The notes under the pieces are model-generated. The model was given only the letters and a program-made list of their open reading frames with translations, was not told the origin of the DNA and did not search any database. Below, piece by piece: positions 8,684-18,378 of a stretch of 64,000 nt of DNA; position 1 is the stretch's first letter; each line of letters begins with the position of its first letter. A program made the translations under genes and the position numbers. The DNA is from Nitrospirales bacterium (lineage in GTDB: Bacteria > Nitrospirota > Nitrospiria > Nitrospirales > UBA8639). Location: contig JAJDBS010000079.1 in assembly GCA_029261235.1 (NCBI GenBank), positions 35,954 through 99,953 on the forward strand, written 5' to 3'.

Positions 8684-9835
8684 ATGCGGGTGACTGAACG
8701 TCAACAAGTCGATGCACTCCTGACGGCTATCGGAAATCTTCGGAGTGGAATATCGACAGCAAGCGAACAAATTTCATCTCAAAAAAGGGTCAATCGTCCC
8801 TCTGATGATCCGGCTGCAGCAGAACGTATTAGTCAATTTCGAAATGTCTTACGGACCACTGAGCGTCGTCTACAAACCGTGAATGAAGGCGTTGGTCGAT
8901 TAGATTTATCTGACAAGGTGCTGGAGCAAGCTGGGAACACCTTTCAACGGGCAGGTGAATTAGCGGTGGGGATGAGAAGTGATACCAATACGGCTGTGGA
9001 GAGGCGTAATGCTGCATTGGAAGTGCAACAACTTATTTTAGGGTTAACGGGAATTGCCAATACCCAACTCAACGGACGATTTGTCTTTGCTGGCAATGAA
9101 ACCCAAGTGGAACCCTATGTATTGGGGACGGCCACGGGATCAGTTGGGACGGCGAACACTGGGGGCGCCACCATTACGGCTTCAGTGGCAACTCAGACGG
9201 CCTTGCAACCTGATGGGTATCAAATCCAATTCACGTCTCCAACTCAATTCGATGTTGTGAATTTGACGACGAATCAAACTGTGTCGACCGGGAATGCCTA
9301 TACTTCTGGGGGAACATTGTCATTCGATGGGCTTGATGTGGTCATTACCGATGGTGGTGGTGGTCCGGCAACTGGCGACCAATTTAATGTTCGTGTGGGC
9401 TATGCCTATCAAGGGGATGGCGCGGCGCTTGCTGTAGAAATTGGAGATGGGCAGACCGTTCAAGTCAATATTCCTGGTAGCCAAGTGTTTTCTGGTCCAT
9501 CGTCCAATCTCTTTGAGAATTTGCAAGACTTTCACCAGGCGCTTGTCACGAATGATGTTGATGGCATTGAGACGGCCATTGGGCAATTCACTCAATCCTT
9601 GTCGCAAGTGAATAATGCTCGTGCCACGATTGGTGCCAATGGCAATCGTTTAGGCACCATTAGGGATAGCCTGGATTTATTGACGGTCAATACTCAAGGA
9701 CTTCGTTCAGATTTTGAGGATGCTGACTTTGCAAAGGTGGCTTCGGACTTGGCATCACTCCAAGGCACCTTGGAAGCATCTTTAGCCACACTGAATCGCC
9801 AATTTCAAACAAGTTTATTGAATTTTATTCGATAA
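8684..9835 (+). CDS. flgL: Hook-associated protein 3 FlgL
   Basis: Flagellin-like N-term QISSQKRVNRPSDDPAAAERISQFRNVLRT; C-term AKVASDLASLQGTLEASLATLNRQFQTSLLNFI. Confidence 0.95.
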   Translation: MRVTERQQVDALLTAIGNLRSGISTASEQISSQKRVNRPSDDPAAAERISQFRNVLRTTERRLQTVNEGVGRLDLSDKVLEQAGNTFQRAGELAVGMRSDTNTAVERRNAALEVQQLILGLTGIANTQLNGRFVFAGNETQVEPYVLGTATGSVGTANTGGATITASVATQTALQPDGYQIQFTSPTQFDVVNLTTNQTVSTGNAYTSGGTLSFDGLDVVITDGGGGPATGDQFNVRVGYAYQGDGAALAVEIGDGQTVQVNIPGSQVFSGPSSNLFENLQDFHQALVTNDVDGIETAIGQFTQSLSQVNNARATIGANGNRLGTIRDSLDLLTVNTQGLRSDFEDADFAKVASDLASLQGTLEASLATLNRQFQTSLLNFIR

Positions 9836-9931
9836 TTAAGCAAAGACGTATCTGGCGGATTGGGCAAGTAAACAATATATGATCACAGAAACGTTTATGC
9901 AGTACGTAAGGTAAGGGGAAGATACCTACTG

Positions 9932-10903
9932 ATGAAAATTCTCGTTGTTGACGATGATCCGTTAACCCTTCATATGGTGGTCTATCGTTTGCGCCAATGG
10001 GGGCATGAAGTCGTGTCATGTACGGATGGAGAATCTGCATGGAAAATTCTCGAAGGTGGAATGGTGCCCAATGTTGCCATTCTGGATTGGATGATGCCGG
10101 GAATCAATGGTCCCGACCTTTGTCAAAAAATACGTTCAAAAAAAGATTGTCCGTATGTCTACATTGTGTTGTTGACGGGTAGAAATAATCCGGAAGATCT
10201 CATTGCAGGTTTAGATGCAGGAGCGGATGACTATCTCACCAAGCCGTTTCATCTAGGTGAGTTGGAAGCGCGATTGCGGGCAGGAAAACGCATTGTCGAC
10301 TTACAGAACGAGTTGATTTCGGCCCGAGAAACGTTGCGTATTCAAGCGATGCAAGATCCTTTGACACAAATCCTGAATCATGGTGCGATTTTGGACTCAC
10401 TCTTGAGTGAAATAAACCGAGCACAACGTGAGCATCAACCCTTAAGCCTTATCTTGGCTGATCTTGATGCGTTTAAACTTGTGAATGATACATATGGGCA
10501 TGTGGCTGGTGATCATGTGCTTATTGAAGTGGCTCGACGGATGCGGAGCTGTTTGCGGTCATATGATGCTATTGGTCGTTATGGTGGAGAAGAGTTTTTG
10601 ATTGTCTTACCGAATAGCGATGATTCCCAAGCCATTGGGTTAGCTGAACGCATTCGAACTGCCGTGGCCTCTGAGCCTTTTCGTCTTCACAATACTGATT
10701 TGACCGTCACGATCAGTCAAGGGGTGACGACGTGGACTGATCCGGATTCGATTCCTCTTGAACGGTTGATTCAGTCGGCCGATCGTGCTTTGTATGGGGT
10801 CAAACATAGTGGGCGAAATGCCGTTCAACATGTGCAATTTGATCAGGACGCTGAAGAGGCGTTTTCTCCAATGTTCATTTCTCCGATTTCAGCTGAATCC
10901 TAA
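9932..10903 (+). CDS. Response regulator with REC and GGDEF (diguanylate cyclase) domains
   Basis: REC ILVVDDDP...AILDWMMPG...DYLTKPF; GGEEF with RSYD I-site 5 aa upstream (RSYDAIGRYGGEEF). Confidence 0.93.
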   Translation: MKILVVDDDPLTLHMVVYRLRQWGHEVVSCTDGESAWKILEGGMVPNVAILDWMMPGINGPDLCQKIRSKKDCPYVYIVLLTGRNNPEDLIAGLDAGADDYLTKPFHLGELEARLRAGKRIVDLQNELISARETLRIQAMQDPLTQILNHGAILDSLLSEINRAQREHQPLSLILADLDAFKLVNDTYGHVAGDHVLIEVARRMRSCLRSYDAIGRYGGEEFLIVLPNSDDSQAIGLAERIRTAVASEPFRLHNTDLTVTISQGVTTWTDPDSIPLERLIQSADRALYGVKHSGRNAVQHVQFDQDAEEAFSPMFISPISAES

Positions 10904-10905
10904 GG

Positions 10906-13260
10906 ATGTCTACTCTGCTTGTTATTAACGACGATCCCGTGCAGCTTCATCTGTTGGGAAGTTTGCTTGAGCAAGATCATGAACACGTTGTGCGTTTTAC
11001 GTCTTCTGAATCAGCGTGGGAGTGGCTTCAAAACGGACATGTCCCTGATGCGATTATCTTGGATCTTCATATGCCAGGGATCAATGGATGGCGATTTTGT
11101 GAATTGCTCCATATGCAGGCTGTGCAGGGGAAACCCGTGCCGCCCATTCTCGTTGTCTCCGCGACGTACTCAGGAATGGACGCTGAGGATGTGCTGTCAG
11201 ACTTGGGTGCTTCGGCTTTTTTACCGTTACCCGCAGAACCTGCACGCATTCGACAACACGTCCGGCAACTTCTTGAAGAACCGGTGCCGCCTAAAGCCTT
11301 TCATGCGTGGATGGTGTCATCGGATAGTTCTAAAATAACACGAACGCGTTCGGTCTTTAAGAAACGGGGCTGGGAACTCTATGGGTGGCAACGCGGCATC
11401 GATATGCAGTCCGAATCTTCCCTGTCAGCCCCCGATATGATCATCATTGATGATCCTCTATTGGATGTCACCGCGCACGATCTTTTGCTATGGCGCAAGC
11501 GCGAATATCCGCAAGCCAGAACTCTCGTGATGAGCCTTCAGTGCGATGGTCGAGGATCCTCTTCTTTTGTGAATGAGTCTGATGTCTATTTGCCAAAGGA
11601 GTGCGAGCCCGATACGTTGATGACGCTGTGTGAAAAATGGTGCCGAGAGCGAGCGTTCACGCATGTTGAACATCTTCTCGAAGTGCGAACGAGCGACTTA
11701 AAAGAATCGGAAGCGCAATTTCAAGGGTTATTTGAAATACTTCCAGATATTTTGGTGATTTACGACGACCAGCGACTCATTCGCCATATCAATACGAGCG
11801 GAGCTCAGCAATTAGGGTACGTGTCCGCAGATTTGGTTAGGACTTTGCTCGTGAGGATTCAATCTTCTATCCTGAATGAATCTGTGCGTGCGGGTGACGT
11901 TGACGTGGAACAAGTGTCGCCAAGATGGATTGAAGCGACCTTAAGGCGAAAAAATGGCACTGAGCTTCCCGTTGAATTAATGGAACGAACTGTTCGATTT
12001 CAAGGCGAATGTCAAACGTTGCTTGTCGCGAGAGATATCACAGCAAGGCAGCACATGGCACAAGAAAATGCCAAGCTGGAGCAACAGTTGCGCCAAGTTC
12101 AAAAAATGGAAGCCGTTGGCCGTTTAGCTTCTGGTGTCGCGCATGACATGAATAACATTTTGACGGCCATCTTGGCACATGCGAGCTTGCTCAAAGTTCG
12201 AAATGATGAAGCAAATCCAACTTGGAAGGCTGGGAATGTGATTGAAAAAGCCGTTCATCGCGGCAAGGAGATGACGTCACAACTCTTAGGTTTTGCTCGT
12301 CAGGGAAAGCATCATCATGTGCCCGTGGATCTGCACGGGGTGATCGAAGAGGTGACGGGATTATTGGGTCGGACTGTTGATAAAACCATAACCCTACAGA
12401 CGGATCTTCAGGCTGATGAGCCATGGGTGGTGGGAGATCCTAATCAACTCTATCAGGTCTTGATGAACTTGGCGGTCAATGCGTCAGATGCCATGTCTGA
12501 CAAAGGAGAACTGATTTTTCAGACAAGTAATGAGACAGTCTCCTCCACGCAAGCCTCCCATGTTCCTGGTTTGACCGCTGGTGACTATGTCGTTGTGCGT
12601 GTCACCGATACGGGTGATGGTATGCCCCAAGACGTTCAGGCGCAAATCTTTGAACCGTTCTTCACGACAAAGGAACTCGGGCAGGGGACGGGTATGGGAC
12701 TGGCTATGGTGTATGGCATTGTGAAAAATCATCATGGGTATATTGGCGTCACAAGCACACCTGGTGTGGGTACAACGATGCGTGTGTATTTGCCTTCCGT
12801 TCTGTGCGAGGAACCTCAGGCCAAGTCAGTGCCTGCCGTGAAGCGTACTGAGGGAACAGGCCATGTGTTAATTATTGATGATGAGCATGCCGTCGCTGAA
12901 GCCGCAGAAGCTATTCTTGAGTTTTTGGGGTACGACACGACGATTCGGTTAAGCGGTCGAGAGGCGGTGGAGTTTTGCCAAGATTCTCTCAACCGTGTGG
13001 ATTTGGTGTTATTGGATATGGTGATGCCTGATATGAGCGGATCCGAGTGCTTCGCTGAACTGCGCCGAATTCGCCCAGAAAGTAAAATCCTTTTGTGTAC
13101 AGGGTATGATCGGAATCATGCTGTGCAAGAACTGTTAAATCAGGGAGTGGTTGGGTTTATTCAAAAACCCTATGACCTTGATGCATTAGGCCAAGTGTGT
13201 GCTGATGTGTTGAAAAGCCATGTCCCGACAGAATCGTGTCTAACTGGAAGCCAAGCGTAA
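10906..13260 (+). CDS. Hybrid sensor histidine kinase (REC-like, second REC-like, PAS, HisKA, HATPase, C-terminal REC)
   Basis: HisKA VAHDMNNILTAIL; HATPase VRVTDTGDGM...GTGMGLAMVYGIVKNHHG; C-terminal REC LIIDDEHAV...LLDMVMPDMSG...FIQKPYD. Confidence 0.92.
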   Translation: MSTLLVINDDPVQLHLLGSLLEQDHEHVVRFTSSESAWEWLQNGHVPDAIILDLHMPGINGWRFCELLHMQAVQGKPVPPILVVSATYSGMDAEDVLSDLGASAFLPLPAEPARIRQHVRQLLEEPVPPKAFHAWMVSSDSSKITRTRSVFKKRGWELYGWQRGIDMQSESSLSAPDMIIIDDPLLDVTAHDLLLWRKREYPQARTLVMSLQCDGRGSSSFVNESDVYLPKECEPDTLMTLCEKWCRERAFTHVEHLLEVRTSDLKESEAQFQGLFEILPDILVIYDDQRLIRHINTSGAQQLGYVSADLVRTLLVRIQSSILNESVRAGDVDVEQVSPRWIEATLRRKNGTELPVELMERTVRFQGECQTLLVARDITARQHMAQENAKLEQQLRQVQKMEAVGRLASGVAHDMNNILTAILAHASLLKVRNDEANPTWKAGNVIEKAVHRGKEMTSQLLGFARQGKHHHVPVDLHGVIEEVTGLLGRTVDKTITLQTDLQADEPWVVGDPNQLYQVLMNLAVNASDAMSDKGELIFQTSNETVSSTQASHVPGLTAGDYVVVRVTDTGDGMPQDVQAQIFEPFFTTKELGQGTGMGLAMVYGIVKNHHGYIGVTSTPGVGTTMRVYLPSVLCEEPQAKSVPAVKRTEGTGHVLIIDDEHAVAEAAEAILEFLGYDTTIRLSGREAVEFCQDSLNRVDLVLLDMVMPDMSGSECFAELRRIRPESKILLCTGYDRNHAVQELLNQGVVGFIQKPYDLDALGQVCADVLKSHVPTESCLTGSQA

Positions 13261-13305
13261 CGCGATGGTACGTGTGAATCTTCAAAGTTGTGAGGGGTAC
13301 AACAC

Positions 13306-13785
13306 ATGATGTCTATTCAAACCAGTCGATTTGGTGAGATCAATGTGTCGGAAGACACGTTTCTGATATTTCCCACCGGGCTTGTCGGGTTTCCTGCAGT
13401 TCAGGAATTTGTCGTGCTAGATGTGGCTGAGGATTGTCATTATCAATGGTTTCAAGCCATCAAAGAACCGAATTTGGCCCTGATCATTATTGATGTGCAT
13501 CTCCTCGATCCTGAATTTCCAGTGGAAGTTTCTGATGAAGCTATCGAAGAATTGGAGATTACGGCAGAGGACCCTGTGCTGATTATGGCGGTGGTGACCA
13601 TTCCCTCGGGACAACCTGACCGCGCGACAGCGAATCTTCGTGCGCCGCTTGTCGTGAATTTACGTACTCGAAAAGGCAAACAATTGATCTTACATGAATC
13701 CATTCCTTTACACTTTCCTTTACTGCCAGAAGTCGAATCTGCTCAGTCAGAGGCGACTGCGGTGAAGGAAACTGCATCGGTCTAA
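13306..13785 (+). CDS. fliW: Flagellar assembly factor FliW
   Basis: TSRFGEINVSEDTFLIFPTGLVGFPAVQEFVVLD...YQWFQAIKEPNLALIIIDV; adjacent to csrA. Confidence 0.95.
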   Translation: MMSIQTSRFGEINVSEDTFLIFPTGLVGFPAVQEFVVLDVAEDCHYQWFQAIKEPNLALIIIDVHLLDPEFPVEVSDEAIEELEITAEDPVLIMAVVTIPSGQPDRATANLRAPLVVNLRTRKGKQLILHESIPLHFPLLPEVESAQSEATAVKETASV

Positions 13786-13845
13786 TCAGGAACGGTTCAT
13801 TGATAACGCTCTAACCATACGCAGTTACTAGCCAAGGAAGGCATT

Positions 13846-14106
13846 ATGCTCATACTCACTAGAAAAAAAGATGAAGCGATACGTCTCGGCGAAGATATTC
13901 GAATCGTCCTTGTCCAAATAAAAGGTGGGCAAGTGCGACTCGGCATTGAATGCCCATCCACGATGCGTGTCCTCCGTGAAGAACTTTACGAAGCCGTTCG
14001 TAAAGAAAATTTAAATGCTCTGTCCATCGATCCATCACAAATCCAAGACCTTCCCAAGAGCCTGAAGCTTCCACCAAAAGACGTTAATCCTCCCTCGTCT
14101 TCATAG
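13846..14106 (+). CDS. csrA: Carbon storage regulator / translational repressor CsrA
   Basis: MLILTRKKDEAIRLGEDIRIVLVQIKGGQVRLGIECPSTMRVLREELYEAV. Confidence 0.98.
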   Translation: MLILTRKKDEAIRLGEDIRIVLVQIKGGQVRLGIECPSTMRVLREELYEAVRKENLNALSIDPSQIQDLPKSLKLPPKDVNPPSSS

Positions 14107-14290
14107 TATCCCTTATGCTTTTAATCTAGAAGCCATTTTCCTTAAATACATGCAACATCAAGAATTTACTTCATGAGCTTATAGGAGTTACTGCTTACTA
14201 GGTAGAAATTTCACGGGGTTTCAACGAAGGACAAGCTAAGAATGTTTGGTGTTTTGTATGGGGTGAGCTAAAGCATAGATCAGACTTGTC

Positions 14291-14306
14291 TGGCACAATA
14301 TTTGTA
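14291..14306 (+). promoter_or_regulatory. Near-consensus sigma-54 promoter candidate at the head of the sugar island
   Basis: TGGCACAATATTTGTA vs TGGCAYRNNNNTTGCW; one mismatch, but in the -12 GC. Confidence 0.35.
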
Positions 14307-14341
14307 CAAAAATTCAGAAAGTATAATCTGGAGATGAAAGT

Positions 14342-15274
14342 ATGAAAATCCTTGTAACTGGTGGGGCTGGATATCTTGGTTCTATTCTTGTGCCAACATT
14401 ACTAGATCAGGGACATCAGGTGACTGTGTTGGATAACTTGATGTATCAGCAGAGTAGTCTGTTAGGGAGCTGTGCTCATCCTAATCTAGAATTCGTTAGA
14501 GGGGATTGTCGCGATGAACGGATTGTCCATGAACTGGTAGAAGATAAAGATTGCATCATTCCTCTTGCCGCATTGGTTGGTGCTCCACTCTGTGACCATG
14601 ACACGATAGGGGCATGGTCTATTAACTTTGAAGCAGTGCAACGAATAGGGAAATTGGTGAGCTCATCCCAACAAATTATCTTTCCTGTCACCAATAGTGG
14701 GTATGGAGTGGGGGAAGCTGGGAAATACTGCACGGAGGAAACCCCTTTGCGTCCTATTAGTCTATATGGCGAAACGAAGGTCAAAGCGGAGAGTGCACTC
14801 CTCGAAAGGGAAAACACGATTACGCTTCGATTGGCCACCGTGTTCGGTTCATCACCTCGAATGCGAACTGATCTCTTGGTGAATAATTTTGTCTATCGCG
14901 CTGTTCATGATAAAGCTGTTGTCATTTTTGAAGGACACTTTAAACGAAACTATATTCATATACGTGATGTGACAAAGGCTTTTTTACATGCAATCGAACA
15001 TTTCGAGGACATGAAAGGTAAGCCATACAACGTTGGTTTAGATAACGCGAATCTTTCAAAAATAGAACTTTGTAAGGAAATTCAGTCTGTGATACCAAGT
15101 TTTGCATTTTTTGAAGCGCCAATCGGAGAAGATCCTGATAAGCGAGACTACATTGTCTCTAATGCCAGAATTTTGGAGACAGGTTTTCAGACCGATTGGA
15201 CCATTAAAATGGGTGTCAGAGAACTTGTGAAGTGCTATCGAATGCTTGGGCAGCGGACTCATAGTAATGTTTGA
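14342..15274 (+). CDS. NAD-dependent epimerase/dehydratase (extended SDR)
   Basis: MKILVTGGAGYLGSILV; catalytic SLYGETKVKAE; KRNYIHIRDVTKAFLHAIE. Confidence 0.9.
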   Translation: MKILVTGGAGYLGSILVPTLLDQGHQVTVLDNLMYQQSSLLGSCAHPNLEFVRGDCRDERIVHELVEDKDCIIPLAALVGAPLCDHDTIGAWSINFEAVQRIGKLVSSSQQIIFPVTNSGYGVGEAGKYCTEETPLRPISLYGETKVKAESALLERENTITLRLATVFGSSPRMRTDLLVNNFVYRAVHDKAVVIFEGHFKRNYIHIRDVTKAFLHAIEHFEDMKGKPYNVGLDNANLSKIELCKEIQSVIPSFAFFEAPIGEDPDKRDYIVSNARILETGFQTDWTIKMGVRELVKCYRMLGQRTHSNV

Positions 15275-16022
15275 GAAGAATGAGCAAGCAGGTCTTGCCC
15301 AGGAGGGACGGACATATAGCGTGACCGCGATTATTCTAGCAGGTGGGTTAGGAACACGGTTGCGATCCGTTGTGAATGATCGACCGAAGGTGATGGCCAT
15401 GGTGTCTGGACGTCCGTTTGGTGAATGGCTGGTGATGGAACTTCACGCCGCGGGCGTTCGACATGTGGTTTTCTGTACGGGCTATCTTGGTGAAATGGTG
15501 CAGGACTATTTTCAAGACGGAACTCCTTGGGGTATAACCATCGATTATTCTCATGAAAAAGAGCTTCTTGGAACTGGTGGTGCGATTCGACACAGTCTTT
15601 CTCTTGTACGCTCAGATCCGGTGTTGGTGCTCAATGGTGATTCGTATTGTCAGGTGAATGTAGCTGAATATCTTCAATGGTATTCTTCCAGACCACGAGC
15701 TGGGTCTCTGGCTGTTGTGAAGACCGAGAATCCAGAACGATTCGGTAGCGTACAAATGACAGACGATGGTTCTGTCTTTGCTTTTGAAGAAAAAGCTTTA
15801 GGGATAAACAATTCCTGGATCAATGCAGGCATGTATCTTTTGTCTCGGGAACTATTGGAGTCAATCCCATGCAATCAGGCGATTTCGTTAGAACGAGAAG
15901 TCTTGCCATTATGGGCGAATCGGGGGCTTTGGGGATTTCGAAATCTTGGAGCCTTTGTGGATATGGGGACACCTCAGGGTCTTCGAGAGGCTGAAGATAT
16001 CTTTTCAGTTTCCGTTGCGTAA
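15267..16022 (+). CDS. Sugar-1-phosphate nucleotidyltransferase, HddC-like
   Basis: TAIILAGGLGTRLRSVVNDRPKVMAMVSGRPF; LLGTGGAIRHSL; VLVLNGDSYCQV. ATG at 15267 preferred over the upstream TTG at 15246. Confidence 0.85.
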   Translation: MFEKNEQAGLAQEGRTYSVTAIILAGGLGTRLRSVVNDRPKVMAMVSGRPFGEWLVMELHAAGVRHVVFCTGYLGEMVQDYFQDGTPWGITIDYSHEKELLGTGGAIRHSLSLVRSDPVLVLNGDSYCQVNVAEYLQWYSSRPRAGSLAVVKTENPERFGSVQMTDDGSVFAFEEKALGINNSWINAGMYLLSRELLESIPCNQAISLEREVLPLWANRGLWGFRNLGAFVDMGTPQGLREAEDIFSVSVA

Positions 16023-16316
16023 TAAACGGTTCAGCAATACACGAGAATCTTCCTACTTTCCCGCCTTTTTCAGATCAACAGAAAGTTTCAGGTTCATTTA
16101 GTCCTAGAGGAAAACTTCCCTGAGGAAGAATTTGCCTACTTGTAGAGAAATGAATGAATCCTTCAGAGGCTCGATTCAATAAATACACTGCATTTTTCTT
16201 CTTGCAAAGAGGAAAGTTAATGGTCTTGAAATTGCTTGTGTAATTGTCTTGTAGATTGCTTGAACTTTCTTTCCGTTGGTCTTTCAATTCGAACCGATGA
16301 GAAATGAGTATACATT

Positions 16317-17375
16317 ATGATTATTAGTCGCACGCCATTTCGTATTTCCCTTTTCGGTGGAGGAACTGACTATCCGGCTTGGTATCGAAAGCATGGAGGA
16401 ATTGTTCTAGCAGCCACTATCGATAAATATTGCTATCTTTCTTGCCGTTATCTTCCTCCGTTTTTCGAACATCGTATCCGCCTGGTGTACTCAAAAATTG
16501 AGAGCTGTCAACACGTAGATGATATTCAACATCCTGCCGTTCGCGAAATTCTTAAATCACTCAATATTTCTCGAGGTATAGAGATTCATCACGATGGAGA
16601 TCTACCTGCTCGTAGTGGAATGGGGACAAGTTCAGCATTTACGGTGGGACTGTTGAAAGGGTTGCACGCGTTACAAGGTTATATGCCAACGAAGCAAGAA
16701 TTGGCCTTGGAAAGTATTCGCATTGAGCAAGAAGTCTTACAGGAAACGGTTGGGTCTCAAGACCAAGTTTTGGCTGCCTATGGAGGTGTGAATACTATTA
16801 CGTTTATGACGAATGGCGAAATATCGGTAACCCCCATTGTTCTTTCGAACGTAAGACTCAAGGAGCTAAATTCCCATTTAATGTTGTTTTATACAGGTCT
16901 TAAAAGAACCGCAGCGAATGTTGCGGGAACGTATGTTAACGATTTGGAGTCTCATAAACGGCAGCTTCGCATTATGAAAGATCTTGTTCAAGAGAGTTTA
17001 GGCATACTCAATAGTAGTAATGATTTGAAGGAACTAGGCGGCCTTTTACATGAGGCCTGGTTGTCTAAGAGGACATTAAGTCCTTGGGTCTCGAATGCAG
17101 AAGTAGATTCCATGTACGAACAGGCACTGAAAGCAGGGGCGCTCGGTGGAAAGTTGACAGGAGCGGGTGGGGGAGGCTTCCTCTTGCTCTTTGTTGCACC
17201 TGAAAGACAAGCAACGGTTCGAGAAGCGTTGAAGAAACTCATTCTCGTACCATTTCAATTTGAATATTCCGGTAGCCAAATAATTTTTTGTGATCGAGAA
17301 GAAGAATACTCAAGAGAAGAAGCGTTTCGTGAAACGGAACCGCCACGTGTGTTCAAGGAAGTACAAGTAGGATGA
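16317..17375 (+). CDS. GHMP-family sugar kinase, D-glycero-D-manno-heptose 7-phosphate kinase-like (HddA-like)
   Basis: MIISRTPFRISLFGGGTDYPAWYRKHGG; DLPARSGMGTSSAFTVGLLKGL; GGKLTGAGGGGFLLLF. Confidence 0.88.
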   Translation: MIISRTPFRISLFGGGTDYPAWYRKHGGIVLAATIDKYCYLSCRYLPPFFEHRIRLVYSKIESCQHVDDIQHPAVREILKSLNISRGIEIHHDGDLPARSGMGTSSAFTVGLLKGLHALQGYMPTKQELALESIRIEQEVLQETVGSQDQVLAAYGGVNTITFMTNGEISVTPIVLSNVRLKELNSHLMLFYTGLKRTAANVAGTYVNDLESHKRQLRIMKDLVQESLGILNSSNDLKELGGLLHEAWLSKRTLSPWVSNAEVDSMYEQALKAGALGGKLTGAGGGGFLLLFVAPERQATVREALKKLILVPFQFEYSGSQIIFCDREEEYSREEAFRETEPPRVFKEVQVG

Positions 17376-17381
17376 TTCATT

Positions 17382-18353
17382 GTGAATAAACATTCGTCAA
17401 TTTTTATTGCGGGCTGTGAAGGCTTTCTTGGAAAGGCTTTACGTCGGAGATTGTTAAGTGAGGGATTTACTAATTGTTTTGATGAAATACGTGCCAAGGT
17501 GAATCTTCGTGAGCAATCGTCTGTTGAGGAATATTTCAGAAAACACGAACCGGAGTATGTTTTTTTGGTCGGAGGGAAGTCAGGTGGAATTCAGGCAAAT
17601 ATAGATTTCCCTGCTGATTTAATGAGAGATAACCTTTTGGTGCAAACTCATGTTCTTCATAGTGCCTTCTCTTATCGCGCCACAAAACTTCTCTATCTTG
17701 TGAGCTCCTGTAGCTATCCTTGTGGTTGTAAGCAGCCTTTGGAAATTGAGGACCTGATGTCAGGCCCTTTAGAGACAACAAATGAGGCCTATGCTATGGC
17801 GAAATTGGCTGGCTTAGTCATGGTTCGAGCGTACAAACAGCAGTATGGCAGGAATTTTATTGCGGGAATTCCTGGAAATGTATTTGGACCAGAAGACGAC
17901 TTCCATCCTACAAGCGCGCATGTGATTCCTGCTCTTATATTGAGAATGCATGAAGCACGCCTCCGTCAGGATTCATTTGTTGAAATATGGGGAACCGGGA
18001 ACCCACTTAGGCAGTATATTTATGTCAATGATGTGGCCTCGGCCTGTGTCTTTCTAATGAATCATTATAATGGCGACCAACCAATCAATCTTGGCGGAAC
18101 AGCCTGCGTGTCTATTCGGGACCTGGCCCTAAAAATACAACACATTGTTGGGTTTGAAGGAGAGCTTCGATTTAATGACCGCAAACCCGATGGTATGCTT
18201 CTGAAGGCGCTTGACAGTTTGCCTTTGTTGGAAATGGGTTGGTCCCCATCGATGAGTTTTGATGATGGATTGAGTGAGTTGTATGAATGGTTCAAGCCGA
18301 TGAGTCAAACGCGACAATTAGATCAAGAAACAATAGAGTCGTTAGTACAGTGA
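17382..18353 (+). CDS. NAD-dependent epimerase/reductase, GDP-L-fucose/colitose synthase-like
   Basis: IFIAGCEGFLGKALRRRL; YLVSSCSYPCGCKQPLEIEDLMSGPLETTNEAYAMAKLAGLVMVRAYKQQYG. Confidence 0.82.
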   Translation: MNKHSSIFIAGCEGFLGKALRRRLLSEGFTNCFDEIRAKVNLREQSSVEEYFRKHEPEYVFLVGGKSGGIQANIDFPADLMRDNLLVQTHVLHSAFSYRATKLLYLVSSCSYPCGCKQPLEIEDLMSGPLETTNEAYAMAKLAGLVMVRAYKQQYGRNFIAGIPGNVFGPEDDFHPTSAHVIPALILRMHEARLRQDSFVEIWGTGNPLRQYIYVNDVASACVFLMNHYNGDQPINLGGTACVSIRDLALKIQHIVGFEGELRFNDRKPDGMLLKALDSLPLLEMGWSPSMSFDDGLSELYEWFKPMSQTRQLDQETIESLVQ

Positions 18354-18378
18354 ACGCTATAAAGTTAAGAGTACTTTT

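Noticed and set aside
14322-14327. TATAAT as a sigma-70 -10 for 14342
   Set aside because: Only 14 nt before the ATG and overlapping the SD region; upstream TTGTAC spacing is 14 nt, too short
16023-16316. Minus-strand ORF 16075-16287 in the gap before the GHMP kinase
   Set aside because: No SD or family signature; treated as intergenic
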